Of a stretch of DNA of 64,000 nucleotides, positions 42,251-51,213 are shown piece after piece; the first letter of the stretch is position 1; each line of letters starts with the position of its first letter. The position numbers were made by a program, and so were the translations under genes. Origin of the DNA: Bacteroidota bacterium (lineage in GTDB: Bacteria; Bacteroidota; Rhodothermia; Rhodothermales; UBA10348); assembly GCA_029262855.1 (NCBI GenBank), contig JAJCYP010000049.1:62001-126000 (forward strand), written 5' to 3'. The notes beneath the pieces were generated by a model, which saw only the letters and a program-made list of their open reading frames with translations, was not told where the DNA came from and ran no database searches.

Positions 42251-43902
42251 CCTTTACCGGCCGGCTCGGTGACCACCAGGCGTGTGCCGATGGCAACCTG
42301 GGACTCCCGGGAAACCCGGCCCGAAGGCCAGTGCACCACCACGGAATCAACCGATGAAGCGTCTCCGAGACCGAACACCGGATTCAACTGGGACTGCGCC
42401 AGATAGCTTTCGCCAGCCCGAACGAAGCGCCGCTGCCGTCGACCGTCCAGCCAGACCTCGACCTCGGCGCCGATGCGCTGCCCACGCAGATCCACTGTGA
42501 TGCCGCGGCCGCCCTCGGTATCGTTCCTCAGCAGGTGGACCGGGCCTCCGTTCTCCGTGACCAAGAGATCCGGATCTCCGTCATTGTCGAAGTCCGCCCA
42601 CGCCACACTGCGAGCCAGCCAGGAGTCGTCGCCAACCGTGCCTGCCGTGTTCCAGACATCTTCGAAGGTGGCGTCTCCGCGGTTCCGAAACAGGTGGGGA
42701 AACTGCCGAAACCGAATGTTTTCCTTCACCTGCTCGATGTGCGGCTGGACGTGGCCGTTGGCCGTGAAGAGATCCAGGTCCCCATCCAGATCGAAGTCCG
42801 CCAGCGCCATCCCGAAGGTCAGCGTGAGAAGACTCGGACGGCCAATGCGAGATGCGGCAGCGCGGTCCAGAAAGACATCGTTTCCGAGATGGCGGTAGAC
42901 CCCAATCATCTCTGAGGAGAAGTTGCCGACGAACAGCGTCTCCTCTCCCGTGTCATCGACGACCCCTGCTGCCACACCCATCCCGGCCCGGGCACGCCCG
43001 CGTTCATCGAACGCGATGCCCGAGATGACGCCGATCTCGTTGAAGGTGCCATCGCCCAGATTCAGATACAGTTCGTCCGGCTCCGTGTCATTGGCCAATA
43101 TCAGGTCGGGAAATCCGTCCCTGTTGTGATCGAGGACCAGCGCCCCGAGCGTCTTGCCGAGAGCCTCGCCGAAGCCGGCCGCAGCCGTCCGATCCTCGAA
43201 GGTGCCATCGCCCCGATTCAGGTAGAATTGCCCGGGTAGCCCCGGATACAATTCCGGTGTGCAGTAGCCCTTTTTCTGACCGTCCTGCGAACAATAAATA
43301 TCGGTCTCCGGCGTCCAGTCAACGTAGCGCGCGATGTAGAGGTCGAGCCATCCGTCACCGTCGGCATCGAAGAGCGTGGCGGCCGTGCTCCAGGCTGCCT
43401 CCACTGCTATCCCGGAGCCAGCCGTGACATCCGCAAACCGTCCATTGTCATTGCGAAGGACAGCATCCCTGCCCATCGCCGTGTAGACCAAGTCGGCGTC
43501 TCCGTCCCCATCGAGGTCTCCGGCCACAACCCCGAAACCGTACTCGGCCAGGCCTTCAGGCTCGGCGGTTCTATCCCTCGTGAAGGTCGCCGCACCGTCG
43601 TTGATCCAGACCTGAAGCGCGGGCTCCTGAGTACCCGTCCACGCGCCTCCTGCAACCAGGATGATGTCCTCGGCGCCGTCACCGTTTACATCGACAACGG
43701 CAGCCCCCGCTCCCATGGTCTCCGGAAACCAGTAGTCTCCGAGTGCCCCATTCTGATGTCGGAAACCGCCCAGCCCCGCTTCTTTCGTTGCGTCCGCAAG
43801 GGTGAGGGCAGGACCGGTGGCCGGTACCATTTGCTCGGGCTGCGCGCAGCCGCCCGAGCAAATGGCACCAAGCACAAGCAGGAAGGAGGCTGATCGGCGC
43901 AT
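42247..43902 (-). CDS. CRTAC1-family lipoprotein (FG-GAP repeats plus ASPIC/UnbV domain)
   Basis: 551 aa from the ATG at 43902; the frame extends to a TTG at 43926. The signal 'SFLLVLGAICSGGC' is a lipobox. FG-GAP/VCBS repeats follow with loops such as 'DVNGDGAEDIILVAGG', 'DLDGDGDADLVYTAMG', 'DADGDGWLDLYIARY' and 'DFDLDGDLDLFTANG'. The C-terminal ~80 residues are an ASPIC/UnbV domain ('GQRIGAEVEVWLDGRRQ', 'LAQSQLNPVFGLGDAS', 'VVHWPSGRV'). These proteins occur widely in marine bacteria next to TPR proteins, including the convergent multiheme cytochrome here. Their biochemical role is unknown. The first part of the gene contains a very long hairpin (43823-43869). Confidence 0.92.
   Translation of the reverse strand: MRRSASFLLVLGAICSGGCAQPEQMVPATGPALTLADATKEAGLGGFRHQNGALGDYWFPETMGAGAAVVDVNGDGAEDIILVAGGAWTGTQEPALQVWINDGAATFTRDRTAEPEGLAEYGFGVVAGDLDGDGDADLVYTAMGRDAVLRNDNGRFADVTAGSGIAVEAAWSTAATLFDADGDGWLDLYIARYVDWTPETDIYCSQDGQKKGYCTPELYPGLPGQFYLNRGDGTFEDRTAAAGFGEALGKTLGALVLDHNRDGFPDLILANDTEPDELYLNLGDGTFNEIGVISGIAFDERGRARAGMGVAAGVVDDTGEETLFVGNFSSEMIGVYRHLGNDVFLDRAAASRIGRPSLLTLTFGMALADFDLDGDLDLFTANGHVQPHIEQVKENIRFRQFPHLFRNRGDATFEDVWNTAGTVGDDSWLARSVAWADFDNDGDPDLLVTENGGPVHLLRNDTEGGRGITVDLRGQRIGAEVEVWLDGRRQRRFVRAGESYLAQSQLNPVFGLGDASSVDSVVVHWPSGRVSRESQVAIGTRLVVTEPAGKG
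43823..43869. repeat. Long intragenic hairpin (18-bp arms, one mismatch)
   Basis: Arms 43823-43840 and 43852-43869 ('ggtaccatttgctcgggc' and its reverse complement) differ at one position; the inner 14 bp pair perfectly, and the 11-base centre can pair further because 43838-43851 is itself a 14-bp palindrome ('ggctgcgcgcagcc'). It lies 33-79 bases inside the CRTAC1 gene, over the lipobox codons. On mRNA it would form a very stable stem close to the start codon. Confidence 0.75.
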
Positions 43903-43984
43903 TTTGCGTGGAGTTTGGCCCCTCAACGGCGAACTCCGTCCGTGGTGCCCGAACGCGTTACTACCTTCACAGTCACTTGAAAAT

Positions 43985-43992
43985 GGAGTAGG
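43985..43992 (+). promoter_or_regulatory. Ribosome binding site deciding a TTG start
   Basis: 'ggagtagg' sits 2 bp before the TTG at 43995. With no in-frame ATG upstream and the conserved N-terminus beginning here ('ILILESDVDESA'), it supports TTG as the start of the DAHP synthase gene. Confidence 0.6.
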
Positions 43993-43994
43993 CC

Positions 43995-45119
43995 TTGATT
44001 CTGATTCTTGAGTCCGACGTCGATGAGTCCGCCGGCGATTACGCCCAGCTGCTGACCTTCCTCGATGGAATGCGGCCGGACATCCAGCACCGGATGCATG
44101 TCGAGCAGGGCACGGAGAAGCGGCTGACGGAAGTTTACCTGATCGGAGACACCTCCGTTCTGAATGCCGATTCCATGCGGACGCTTCCCTGCGTGGAGCG
44201 GGTGGTCAGGGTCTCGGAAAACTACCGGGTTCTCGGTCGACACAAGAATGACCGCCGGCCCACCCACTTTGACTACCAGGGACTGCGATTTGGTCAGGAC
44301 ACGCTCCACGTATTCGCAGGACTCTGTGCGGTCGACAACCGGCAGCACGTCGAGATCATGATGCGGGCGTTGGCCGCGGCCGGCCAGCCGTGCACACGCA
44401 TGGGTGCGTACAAGCCGAGGACGAATCCGTATTCGTTCCAGGGACACGGCAAGGAGTGCCTACCGTTTGTCTTTGAACTGGCGGGAAAGCACGGGATCCG
44501 TGTCGTGGCCATGGAGGTCACCCACGAGAACCACGTCGACGAGATCGACGAAGCGCTGGAGGCGTCCGGTCGACCGACCGGGGTCATTCTCCAGATTGGA
44601 ACGCGCAACACCCAGAATTTCGAGCTTCTGAAGCGCGTGGGACACCAGACCCGGTATCCAGTCTTGTTCAAGCGCGGCTTCGGCATCACGCTCGATGAGA
44701 GCCTGAACGCGGCGGAGTACCTTGCCAGCGCCGGTAACCGACACGTGATCTTCTGCCTCCGGGGCATGAAGACAAACCTCGGAGATCCGCATCGCAATTT
44801 CGTGGACTTCTCCCACGTGCCGGCCGTCAAGGCACTGACGCGAATGCCCGTTTGCATTGATCCCTCCCACTCTGTCGGCAGTCGGCGCGTGGGTCCTGAC
44901 GGGATTCTGGATACCATGCACGTCACTGCACAGGGCATCATCGCCGGGGCCAACATGGTTCTCGCCGACTTTCATCCCGCACCGGCCAAGGCGCTGGTGG
45001 ACGGTCCGCAGGCCCTTCGGCTTCACGAGCTGGAGCACTTCCTGGAGGATATCCAGATCGCACGTGAGGCGTTCCTGGCTCGGCAGGCCCTGGCGAAGAG
45101 GCAGTCCTCCGAGGCGTGA
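43995..45119 (+). CDS. aroF: 3-deoxy-7-phosphoheptulonate synthase (DAHP synthase, type I-beta)
   Basis: 374 aa. An N-terminal ferredoxin-like regulatory segment (about 1-95, the I-beta type extension) precedes the TIM-barrel catalytic domain: 'FAGLCAVDNRQHVEIMMRAL', 'MGAYKPRTNPYSFQGHGKE', 'LQIGTRNTQNFELLKRVG', 'VLFKRGFG', 'VCIDPSHSVGSR' and 'IIAGANMVLADFHPAP'. The first committed step of aromatic amino acid synthesis, joining PEP and erythrose 4-phosphate in the cytoplasm. The usual 'GPC' at the barrel start reads 'GLCAVDNRQ' and the usual 'GGAFKPRTSPY' reads 'MGAYKPRTNPY', small departures from the family pattern. Standalone: flanked by a divergent CRTAC1 gene and a convergent pgm gene. Confidence 0.9.
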   Translation: MILILESDVDESAGDYAQLLTFLDGMRPDIQHRMHVEQGTEKRLTEVYLIGDTSVLNADSMRTLPCVERVVRVSENYRVLGRHKNDRRPTHFDYQGLRFGQDTLHVFAGLCAVDNRQHVEIMMRALAAAGQPCTRMGAYKPRTNPYSFQGHGKECLPFVFELAGKHGIRVVAMEVTHENHVDEIDEALEASGRPTGVILQIGTRNTQNFELLKRVGHQTRYPVLFKRGFGITLDESLNAAEYLASAGNRHVIFCLRGMKTNLGDPHRNFVDFSHVPAVKALTRMPVCIDPSHSVGSRRVGPDGILDTMHVTAQGIIAGANMVLADFHPAPAKALVDGPQALRLHELEHFLEDIQIAREAFLARQALAKRQSSEA

Positions 45120-45142
45120 ACGTTCCGTGGCCTCGACCTCAA

Positions 45143-46783
45143 CTAGGCCGCCGCGAACACCCCCGCCACCAACTCCCGGGCTTCCTCCTGAATCCGGCGC
45201 AGATGGTCGGCATCCCGGAAGCTCTCCGCGTAGATCTTGTAGATCGCTTCGGTACCGCTGGGGCGCGCGGCAAACCAGCCACTCTCGGTGACCACCTTCA
45301 GGCCGCCAATTGCGGCATCGTTTCCGGGGGCTCGAGTCAGCTTGGCCAGGATGGACTCGCCTGCCAGCGTGTCCGCCTTGACATCCTCGGGCGACATCGC
45401 GCTCAAGACAGCCTTCTGCGCCGTATCGGCTGGAGCATCAATCCGCTCATACAGGGGAGATCCAAAGCGGTCGACCAGATCGCCATAATGCTCTGCCGGG
45501 TTTCTCCCGGTCTTGGCGGTGATCTCCGCGGCCAGGAGGTCCATGATGATCCCATCCTTGTCCGTAGACCACGGCAATCCGTCCTTCCGTAGGAATGACG
45601 CCCCCGCGCTTTCCTCCCCACCGAAGCCGAGGGACCCGTCCGCCAATCCGTCCACAAACCACTTGAACCCCACGGGCACTTCGTAAAGTTTGCGTCCGAT
45701 GAGTCCCGCCACGCGATCGATCATCCCGCTGGATACCAGCGTCTTCCCGACCGCCGCAGCCTGCGGCCACACGGGCCTGTTCGTAAACAGGTACTGAATG
45801 GCCACGGCCAGATAGTGGTTCGGATTCATCAGTCCGGCCGGGGTGACGATGCCGTGTCGATCGAAGTCGGGATCGTTGCCGAAGGCGATGTCGTACCGGT
45901 CGGCCAACTCGATGAGTCCGGCCATCGCATACGGGCTGGAGCAGTCCATGCGGATCTTGCCGTCGTGATCCAGTCGCATGAACGAGAACGTCGGATCGAC
46001 CCGCCGATTGACGATGTCGAGCTCGATGTCATAGCGGTCGGAAATGGGATCCCAGTAATGGACGCCGGCGCCGCCCAACGGATCGACTCCAATGCGGAGC
46101 CCTGCGCCGGCAATCGCATCCATGTCCAGCACGTTCGACAATCCGTCCACATAGGGTGTGACATAATCCCATTCGTGAACAAAGCCGCTGCCCATGGCCT
46201 GGGCAACCGTTACCCGCCGGACCTCTGCATTGCCACGCGCCAGGATGGCGTTGGCCCGATCCTGGATCATGCCCGTTGTGGCCGAATCGGCCGGCCCGCC
46301 CGTCGGCGGATTGTACTTGTAGCCCCCGTCTTTCGGAGGATTGTGCGAGGGCGTGATAATGACGCCATCGGCCCGACCTCCTGAACCGGATTTGTTGTGC
46401 GTCAGGATGGCGAATGAGACGACGGGGGTCGGGGTGTAGCCTCCACCCTGGGCAATGCGAACGTGTACCGCGTTGGCCGCGAACACCTCAATCGCCGTAG
46501 CGTGTGCCGCTTCCGAGAGCGCGTGCGTGTCCATGCCCAGAAACAGGGGGCCGGTGATCCCGGCCTTGCGCCTGAACTCGCAGATGGCCTGCGACGTGGC
46601 CAGGATATGCGCCTCGTTGAACGTCCCGTTGCCGGAGGTGCCCCGGTGGCCTGAGGTCCCGAATGATACGCGTTGAGCGGAATCTGCTGCATCCGGACGG
46701 ACCGTGTAGTAGGCGGACATGAGTTGCGGGATACGGTCGAGTCGGTCTTGCGGAACGGGTTTTCCCGCCAGTTCGTGCGCCAT
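45143..46783 (-). CDS. pgm: Phosphoglucomutase (alpha-D-glucose phosphate-specific)
   Basis: 546 aa from the ATG at 46783; the long upstream extension is antisense to the glucokinase gene and is rejected. This is exactly the length of E. coli Pgm. The phosphoserine Ser146 lies in '[15 protein letters not shown]', the metal-binding loop is '[11 protein letters not shown]', the sugar-binding loop is '[17 protein letters not shown]', and the phosphate-binding loop is '[16 protein letters not shown]'. It interconverts glucose 1-phosphate and glucose 6-phosphate, linking glycolysis to glycogen or nucleotide-sugar synthesis. Divergent from the polyphosphate glucokinase gene, so a shared 154-bp promoter region may control both. 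Confidence 0.97.
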   Translation of the reverse strand: MAHELAGKPVPQDRLDRIPQLMSAYYTVRPDAADSAQRVSFGTSGHRGTSGNGTFNEAHILATSQAICEFRRKAGITGPLFLGMDTHALSEAAHATAIEVFAANAVHVRIAQGGGYTPTPVVSFAILTHNKSGSGGRADGVIITPSHNPPKDGGYKYNPPTGGPADSATTGMIQDRANAILARGNAEVRRVTVAQAMGSGFVHEWDYVTPYVDGLSNVLDMDAIAGAGLRIGVDPLGGAGVHYWDPISDRYDIELDIVNRRVDPTFSFMRLDHDGKIRMDCSSPYAMAGLIELADRYDIAFGNDPDFDRHGIVTPAGLMNPNHYLAVAIQYLFTNRPVWPQAAAVGKTLVSSGMIDRVAGLIGRKLYEVPVGFKWFVDGLADGSLGFGGEESAGASFLRKDGLPWSTDKDGIIMDLLAAEITAKTGRNPAEHYGDLVDRFGSPLYERIDAPADTAQKAVLSAMSPEDVKADTLAGESILAKLTRAPGNDAAIGGLKVVTESGWFAARPSGTEAIYKIYAESFRDADHLRRIQEEARELVAGVFAAA

Positions 46784-46937
46784 GGGGTCCAGTCGTTGGG
46801 TGTTGTTCAACTTAACGGGGACGGCCGACCGCTCGGATGAAGAGTGAGCGTAAGCAGCCTCACCGACGTAATCGTCCAGCTGCCATGATTTAGTTTGCCG
46901 GCGCGGAAAACTCAAGCATCGAATCGCAAGGCAAGGC

Positions 46938-47693
46938 ATGGATGTACTAGGAATCGATATCGGCGGCTCGGGTGTCAAGGGAGCCATTGTGGATGTCAAG
47001 CGTGGCGATATGCTGACGGAGCGGTACCGACTTCCAACTCCACAGCCCGCCACACCGGCGGCCGTGGCTGAGACTGTTCGAAAGGTGGCCCGCCACCACA
47101 AGTGGGATGGCCCCATCGGGTGTACGCTTCCGGCACGGATCCAGCGAGGCGTTGCCAAGACGGCGGCAAACATTGACGAGACCTGGATCAACACGCCGGT
47201 TCGTTCGCTCCTTCAGGAGGCCACAAAATGCCCGGTCGCGGTGCTCAACGATGCCGATGCTGCAGGCGTGGCGTCGATGGAATTTGGTGCCGGTCGCGGC
47301 CGCAAGGATCTGGTCATCATGCTCACGGTGGGCACGGGAATCGGCTCAGCCATGTTCAACCGGGGACGACTGATCCCTGGTTCGGAACTGGGCCACCTCA
47401 CGCTCCACGGGGAGAGTGCCGAGCGATATGCGGCAGACAGCGCACGAAAGCGCGACGGTCTCTCCTGGGCCGACTGGGCCGGGCGCTTCCAGGAGTATCT
47501 GGATCACGTCGAGTTCCTGTTCGCACCCGATCTGATCATAGTCGGGGGCGGCGTGAGTCGCCCCTCAAAGGTCAAGTCGTACTGGCATTTGCTCAGCGCG
47601 CAGTCCGAGTTGGTGCCTGCCGAACTGGAAAACGAGGCCGGCATCATCGGCGCCGCCGTTGTCGCCCGCAAGAAGGCCCGGAAGCGGAAGTAG
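46938..47693 (+). CDS. ppgK: Polyphosphate glucokinase (ROK family)
   Basis: 251 aa. ROK/ASKHA fold: phosphate loop '[17 protein letters not shown]', a middle region '[20 protein letters not shown]', catalytic Asp in '[15 protein letters not shown]', and '[20 protein letters not shown]'. The short length and the 'ELGHLTLHG' segment without the usual ROK zinc-finger Cys set match polyphosphate glucokinases, which phosphorylate glucose with polyphosphate or ATP. It starts at ATG 46938 after 'aaggcaagg'. The neighbouring pgm gene uses its product. A convergent SPOR-lipoprotein gene ends 2 bp after its stop. Confidence 0.9.
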   Translation: MDVLGIDIGGSGVKGAIVDVKRGDMLTERYRLPTPQPATPAAVAETVRKVARHHKWDGPIGCTLPARIQRGVAKTAANIDETWINTPVRSLLQEATKCPVAVLNDADAAGVASMEFGAGRGRKDLVIMLTVGTGIGSAMFNRGRLIPGSELGHLTLHGESAERYAADSARKRDGLSWADWAGRFQEYLDHVEFLFAPDLIIVGGGVSRPSKVKSYWHLLSAQSELVPAELENEAGIIGAAVVARKKARKRK

Positions 47694-47694
47694 A

Positions 47695-48216
47695 CTACCG
47701 CCGGATAGTGACCCGGTCCGGCACTACGAAAGCGCCGTCGAAAGCCCGGGATACCATCGACAGAAGCTCTTCGGCTTCCTCACGACGGGCCAAATCGCCG
47801 ATTCGGATGCGGTAGTAGGGCTGCCGGTACTGGCGGTAGACCTTCATTTCCGCGGGTAGCGCACTGTCCGGGGACAACATGTCGGATCGCCGCGACCACC
47901 AGTTCGTCAGGCGTGCCTCCATGGCCTGCGCCTCTGTGGGGTCCAGCGTCGCAAGGACCTGAACGCGATACCCGGCAACCTCGACCTCCACCCCGGCATC
48001 GGCCCGATTCTGCATCAGGGATTCCGGTACGTCGTGGACCAGTTTCTCCGGTGCGGCCACCGGGGTATCCTCATACTTGGTCACGTCGAACGTCTCGTAG
48101 TCCGCGTGGACGAGCGGAGCTGTGACGTTCGGATCCGAATTCGGCACCACCAATTCCTTGGAGCCGCCGCAGGCGGCCAAGAAGACCATCGCAATCAAAC
48201 TGAAAAATCGCATCAA
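47695..48216 (-). CDS. SPOR-domain lipoprotein
   Basis: 173 aa. The signal '[13 protein letters not shown]' is a lipobox with Cys16. A linker of about 60 residues precedes a C-terminal SPOR-like domain ('[20 protein letters not shown]', '[19 protein letters not shown]'). SPOR domains bind denuded peptidoglycan glycans, typically at the septum. The gene follows the deoxyribose-phosphate aldolase gene with a 4-bp overlap, so both are translated from one message although their functions look unrelated. It is convergent with ppgK (one spare base between the stops). Confidence 0.86.
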   Translation of the reverse strand: MMRFFSLIAMVFLAACGGSKELVVPNSDPNVTAPLVHADYETFDVTKYEDTPVAAPEKLVHDVPESLMQNRADAGVEVEVAGYRVQVLATLDPTEAQAMEARLTNWWSRRSDMLSPDSALPAEMKVYRQYRQPYYRIRIGDLARREEAEELLSMVSRAFDGAFVVPDRVTIRR

Positions 48217-49139
48217 TAGCTTCCTGTTCCCTGTTCACCTCTTACAATTGCAACGGAGGCACTGGCGCCTATTCGCGTGGCTCCGCGGGCAATCATACGC
48301 TCAGCGTCCTCCTTGGATCGCACCCCGCCTGAGGCTTTCACGCCCATCCGGGGACCCACGGCACGCCGCATAAGCGCAATGTCTGACTCGGTGGCTCCGC
48401 CACTGGCGAATCCTGTGGATGTCTTGACGAAGTCGGCTCCTGCGTTCTGGGCCAGCACGCAGGCAATGACCTTCTCGCGGTCCTGGAGGAGTGCCGTCTC
48501 CAGGATTACCTTTACGATGATCCCTGGCGAGGCGGCCCGCGCCACGGTGACGACTCCGCGAATGTCGGCCTCGACGTAGTCATAACGGCCGCTTCTCATC
48601 ATGCCGATGTTGATCACCATGTCGATCTCGGTGGCACCATCCCGAATCGCACGATCCGCTTCGGCCGCCTTCGTCGAGCTCTGTGTCATTCCGTGAGGAA
48701 AGCCAATGACCGTACACGTTGCCACCGGAGTCCCACGAAGCAGTTCGGCCGAAAGCGGGACATAGCAGGGGCTCACGCACACGGAGGCGAAACAGTATCG
48801 GCGGGCCTCATCGCACAGTTCCCGAATGTCGGCCTCCCGGGTCTGCGGCTTGAGGGCTGTGTGATCGATCATCCGGGCGAGAGGCGGCGCAAGATCGCAG
48901 GCTGAGAAACCGGCATCCTCGGGACGATCGGCCCGAACTCCAAAACGGCAGGCTCCGGCGGAGACCATCGAATCCAACTGCCGGTCCGGTACGCCAGATA
49001 ATCCACGTCCGCCCGAGAGGGGCACCGCGTTGTGGCCAGCCGCAGACTGGCGGTGTTCTCCCGCGCCCACCGGTGCGTTCCCGCCTCCCATCCTGGCGGC
49101 CAGTTGTTCGACGATCTCGTCCCGTTCCTTCTCTGTCAC
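48213..49139 (-). CDS. deoC: Deoxyribose-phosphate aldolase with N-terminal extension
   Basis: 308 aa. The TIM-barrel DeoC domain starts near 85 with '[18 protein letters not shown]', followed by '[15 protein letters not shown]', '[19 protein letters not shown]', the Schiff-base Lys in '[16 protein letters not shown]' and the activating Lys in '[16 protein letters not shown]'. It cleaves 2-deoxyribose 5-phosphate to glyceraldehyde 3-phosphate and acetaldehyde. The first ~85 residues are Gly/Ala-rich and end with a short '[10 protein letters not shown]' motif; similar extensions occur in some other bacterial DeoC proteins, so I keep the long form, though an internal start is possible. The next gene is the SPOR lipoprotein. 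Confidence 0.95.
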   Translation of the reverse strand: MTEKERDEIVEQLAARMGGGNAPVGAGEHRQSAAGHNAVPLSGGRGLSGVPDRQLDSMVSAGACRFGVRADRPEDAGFSACDLAPPLARMIDHTALKPQTREADIRELCDEARRYCFASVCVSPCYVPLSAELLRGTPVATCTVIGFPHGMTQSSTKAAEADRAIRDGATEIDMVINIGMMRSGRYDYVEADIRGVVTVARAASPGIIVKVILETALLQDREKVIACVLAQNAGADFVKTSTGFASGGATESDIALMRRAVGPRMGVKASGGVRSKEDAERMIARGATRIGASASVAIVRGEQGTGSY

Positions 49140-49232
49140 TCGACGTCCGGTTTAGAACCCAAAAGGTACGAACATTCTGCAAGCCTCCGTGAGGACTGTC
49201 GTTGAAAGAGCGGGATTCCCGATCTTGCCCAC

Positions 49233-50120
49233 ATGAAGATCTGCTCGCCCCTGATTCTGCTACTACTCCTTGCCACTGGATGCACGCCTGAGGCTCCCGT
49301 GCCTGCCCGCACGATACTGGATGATCTGGGACGGTTGGTCATGGTCGAGGAGGCGCCGCAACGCCTGATATCGCTCTCTCCCGGCACGACCGAGATGCTG
49401 TTTGCCGCGGGTCTCGGTGAACGCATCGTAGGAGTAACCGACGCCGACAACTACCCGCCCCAGGTGTTGGAGTTGGTGAGGATCCAGGCCCTACCCCTCA
49501 ACCACGAAAGCGTCGTCGCCCTGAGTCCAGACCTCGTCGTGGCATCGGATCAGGTGAACGACCCGAGAGATGCCGATGCCCTGGCGGCCGTGGGCATCCC
49601 CACCTATTTCGTCTCCGTCCAGTCATTGCCCGATCTCTCCCGTGGAATCAGGGCGCTTGGGCATCGATTCGGGACTCCGGATGCAGCGGATGTCTACGCG
49701 GACTCATTGGAGCGCACAGTGGCAGAACTGGATGCGCGTCGACTGGAGTTCGGCGATACCCTCTCAACGCTGTTCCTGATCGGAGACGAAACGCTCTTCG
49801 CCTTCGGCCCGGAGAGTTATGTCCACGACATGATTGCCATTGCAGGCGGCAGGAGCCTCACGGAAAACATGGACACGGAAGCGCCCATCCTCAGCGAGGA
49901 GTTCGTGTTGGCAGCCCAACCCGAGGTGATCCTCACGGCCTTCGAGAGTGACGCCGCCCGGTTGGTCGAGCTGCACCCGTCGTGGCGGGGTATCCCGGCC
50001 ATCAGAAATGGCCGGGTCCATCAGATTCCGGCAGACGAGGTACTCAGGCCGGGACCCCGACTCGTGGCTGGCACGCGCGCCATGGGTGAGGCCATCCAGC
50101 AGAGGAGCCGACAGCGATGA
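49233..50120 (+). CDS. BtuF/FepB-type substrate-binding lipoprotein of an ABC importer
   Basis: 295 aa. Lipobox 'LLLLATGC', then a helical-backbone binding protein of the cobalamin/siderophore group: 'PQRLISLSPGTTEMLFAAGL', 'VVALSPDLVVASDQVND', 'AAVGIPTYFVSV' and a 'LAAQPEVILTAFESDAARL' second lobe. It would capture cobalamin, heme or an iron chelate; the substrate is not decidable. It overlaps the permease gene by 4 bp. No TonB box or receptor and no cobalamin riboswitch-like leader is visible upstream (93-bp gap). Confidence 0.88.
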   Translation: MKICSPLILLLLLATGCTPEAPVPARTILDDLGRLVMVEEAPQRLISLSPGTTEMLFAAGLGERIVGVTDADNYPPQVLELVRIQALPLNHESVVALSPDLVVASDQVNDPRDADALAAVGIPTYFVSVQSLPDLSRGIRALGHRFGTPDAADVYADSLERTVAELDARRLEFGDTLSTLFLIGDETLFAFGPESYVHDMIAIAGGRSLTENMDTEAPILSEEFVLAAQPEVILTAFESDAARLVELHPSWRGIPAIRNGRVHQIPADEVLRPGPRLVAGTRAMGEAIQQRSRQR

Positions 50121-51154
50121 CCCGACCCTGGGAATCCCGGCCGTGGCTGGTCGGTCTGGTCGGAGTACCCCTTCTGGTGGTTACCGTTATCGCCGGCGTG
50201 GCGATCGGTAGCGTCGACATTTCGTCGACGGACGTGGTGGCCGTGTTCGCCAGGCATTTGGGATTGGGGGGCACGGTGGACCCCACCGTGGACGCCATTG
50301 TCTGGCAACTTCGCCTTCCACGCGTACTGCTCGCCCTCATTGTGGGTGGTGGACTGGCCGTGGTGGGTGTCGCCATGCAGGCCCTTGTCCGGAATCCGCT
50401 GGCTGAACCCTATATCCTGGGGCTATCCAGCGGGGCCGCAGCGGGAGCGGCCACATTCTATCTGGGGTACCTACCCGGCTTCCTGCTCGGGATACTCTCG
50501 TTGCCGCTGGCTGCATTTCTGGGTGGACTCGGTACGATCTCCGTGGTCTACCTGGTGGCTCGCTCCGGGTCAGGCCTTTCGGTCACCCGACTGCTCCTGG
50601 CCGGCGTCGCGATGTCCGCGCTGATGGCCTCCATCACCTCACTGGTGCTGCTGACCTCTCCGGAGCCGAATCGCATGAGGGCCATTCTGTTTTGGCTCAT
50701 GGGCTCCCTCAGCGCGACCCGGTGGGCCATGCTGCCCCTTCCGGCCATCGCGACCGCGGCAGGGACGCTGGTCCTGATGGGTCTTGCACGGCCGCTGGAC
50801 GCACTGCTGCTCGGCGAGGAGCCGGCGCGGTCTCTCGGTGTGCCGGTCGAACGCATGAAACACCTCCTCATTGGCCTGTCCGCCCTCATGACGGGCGTGC
50901 TGGTGGCCTACTCTGGCAGCATTGGCTTCGTAGGCCTGATCATTCCGCACGCGGTCCGGTCTCTTGTCGGCGTCAACCACCGTCACGTCATACCTCTTTG
51001 TGTGCTGGGCGGAGGACTTTTTCTGGTGTGGGCCGATCTGGCAGCCCGAAGTGTCCTGCCCGGGCAGGACCTGCCCGTCGGCATCGCAACCGCCATCGCC
51101 GGCGTCCCCTTCTTCCTCACCCTGCTGCGCAAACACCGCTATCCATTCGGGTAG
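50117..51154 (+). CDS. FecCD/BtuC-type ABC transporter permease
   Basis: 345 aa with about ten transmembrane helices. The family pattern is clear: 'VWQLRLPRVLLALIVGGGLA', 'GVAMQALVRNPLAEPYILGL', 'SGAAAGAATFY' and the coupling-loop area 'LGVPVERMKHLLIGLSALMT' plus 'GSIGFVGLIIPHAVRSLVG'. It imports the ligand of the binding protein encoded by the previous gene. The ATPase that must energise it is not encoded next door; the following gene on the strand is a polyprenyl synthase. Either the ATPase is shared from another locus or the set was split by rearrangement. Confidence 0.92.
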   Translation: MTRPWESRPWLVGLVGVPLLVVTVIAGVAIGSVDISSTDVVAVFARHLGLGGTVDPTVDAIVWQLRLPRVLLALIVGGGLAVVGVAMQALVRNPLAEPYILGLSSGAAAGAATFYLGYLPGFLLGILSLPLAAFLGGLGTISVVYLVARSGSGLSVTRLLLAGVAMSALMASITSLVLLTSPEPNRMRAILFWLMGSLSATRWAMLPLPAIATAAGTLVLMGLARPLDALLLGEEPARSLGVPVERMKHLLIGLSALMTGVLVAYSGSIGFVGLIIPHAVRSLVGVNHRHVIPLCVLGGGLFLVWADLAARSVLPGQDLPVGIATAIAGVPFFLTLLRKHRYPFG

Positions 51155-51213
51155 TCCTTCACACATTCATCAGCAACCGCGCTGTTTGACCCGCGTACGG
51201 GTTTCAGTCAAAA

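Noticed and set aside
49140-49232. Possible cobalamin riboswitch before the BtuF-like gene
   Set aside because: The gap is only 93 bp and shows no B12-box-like sequence or the required stems.
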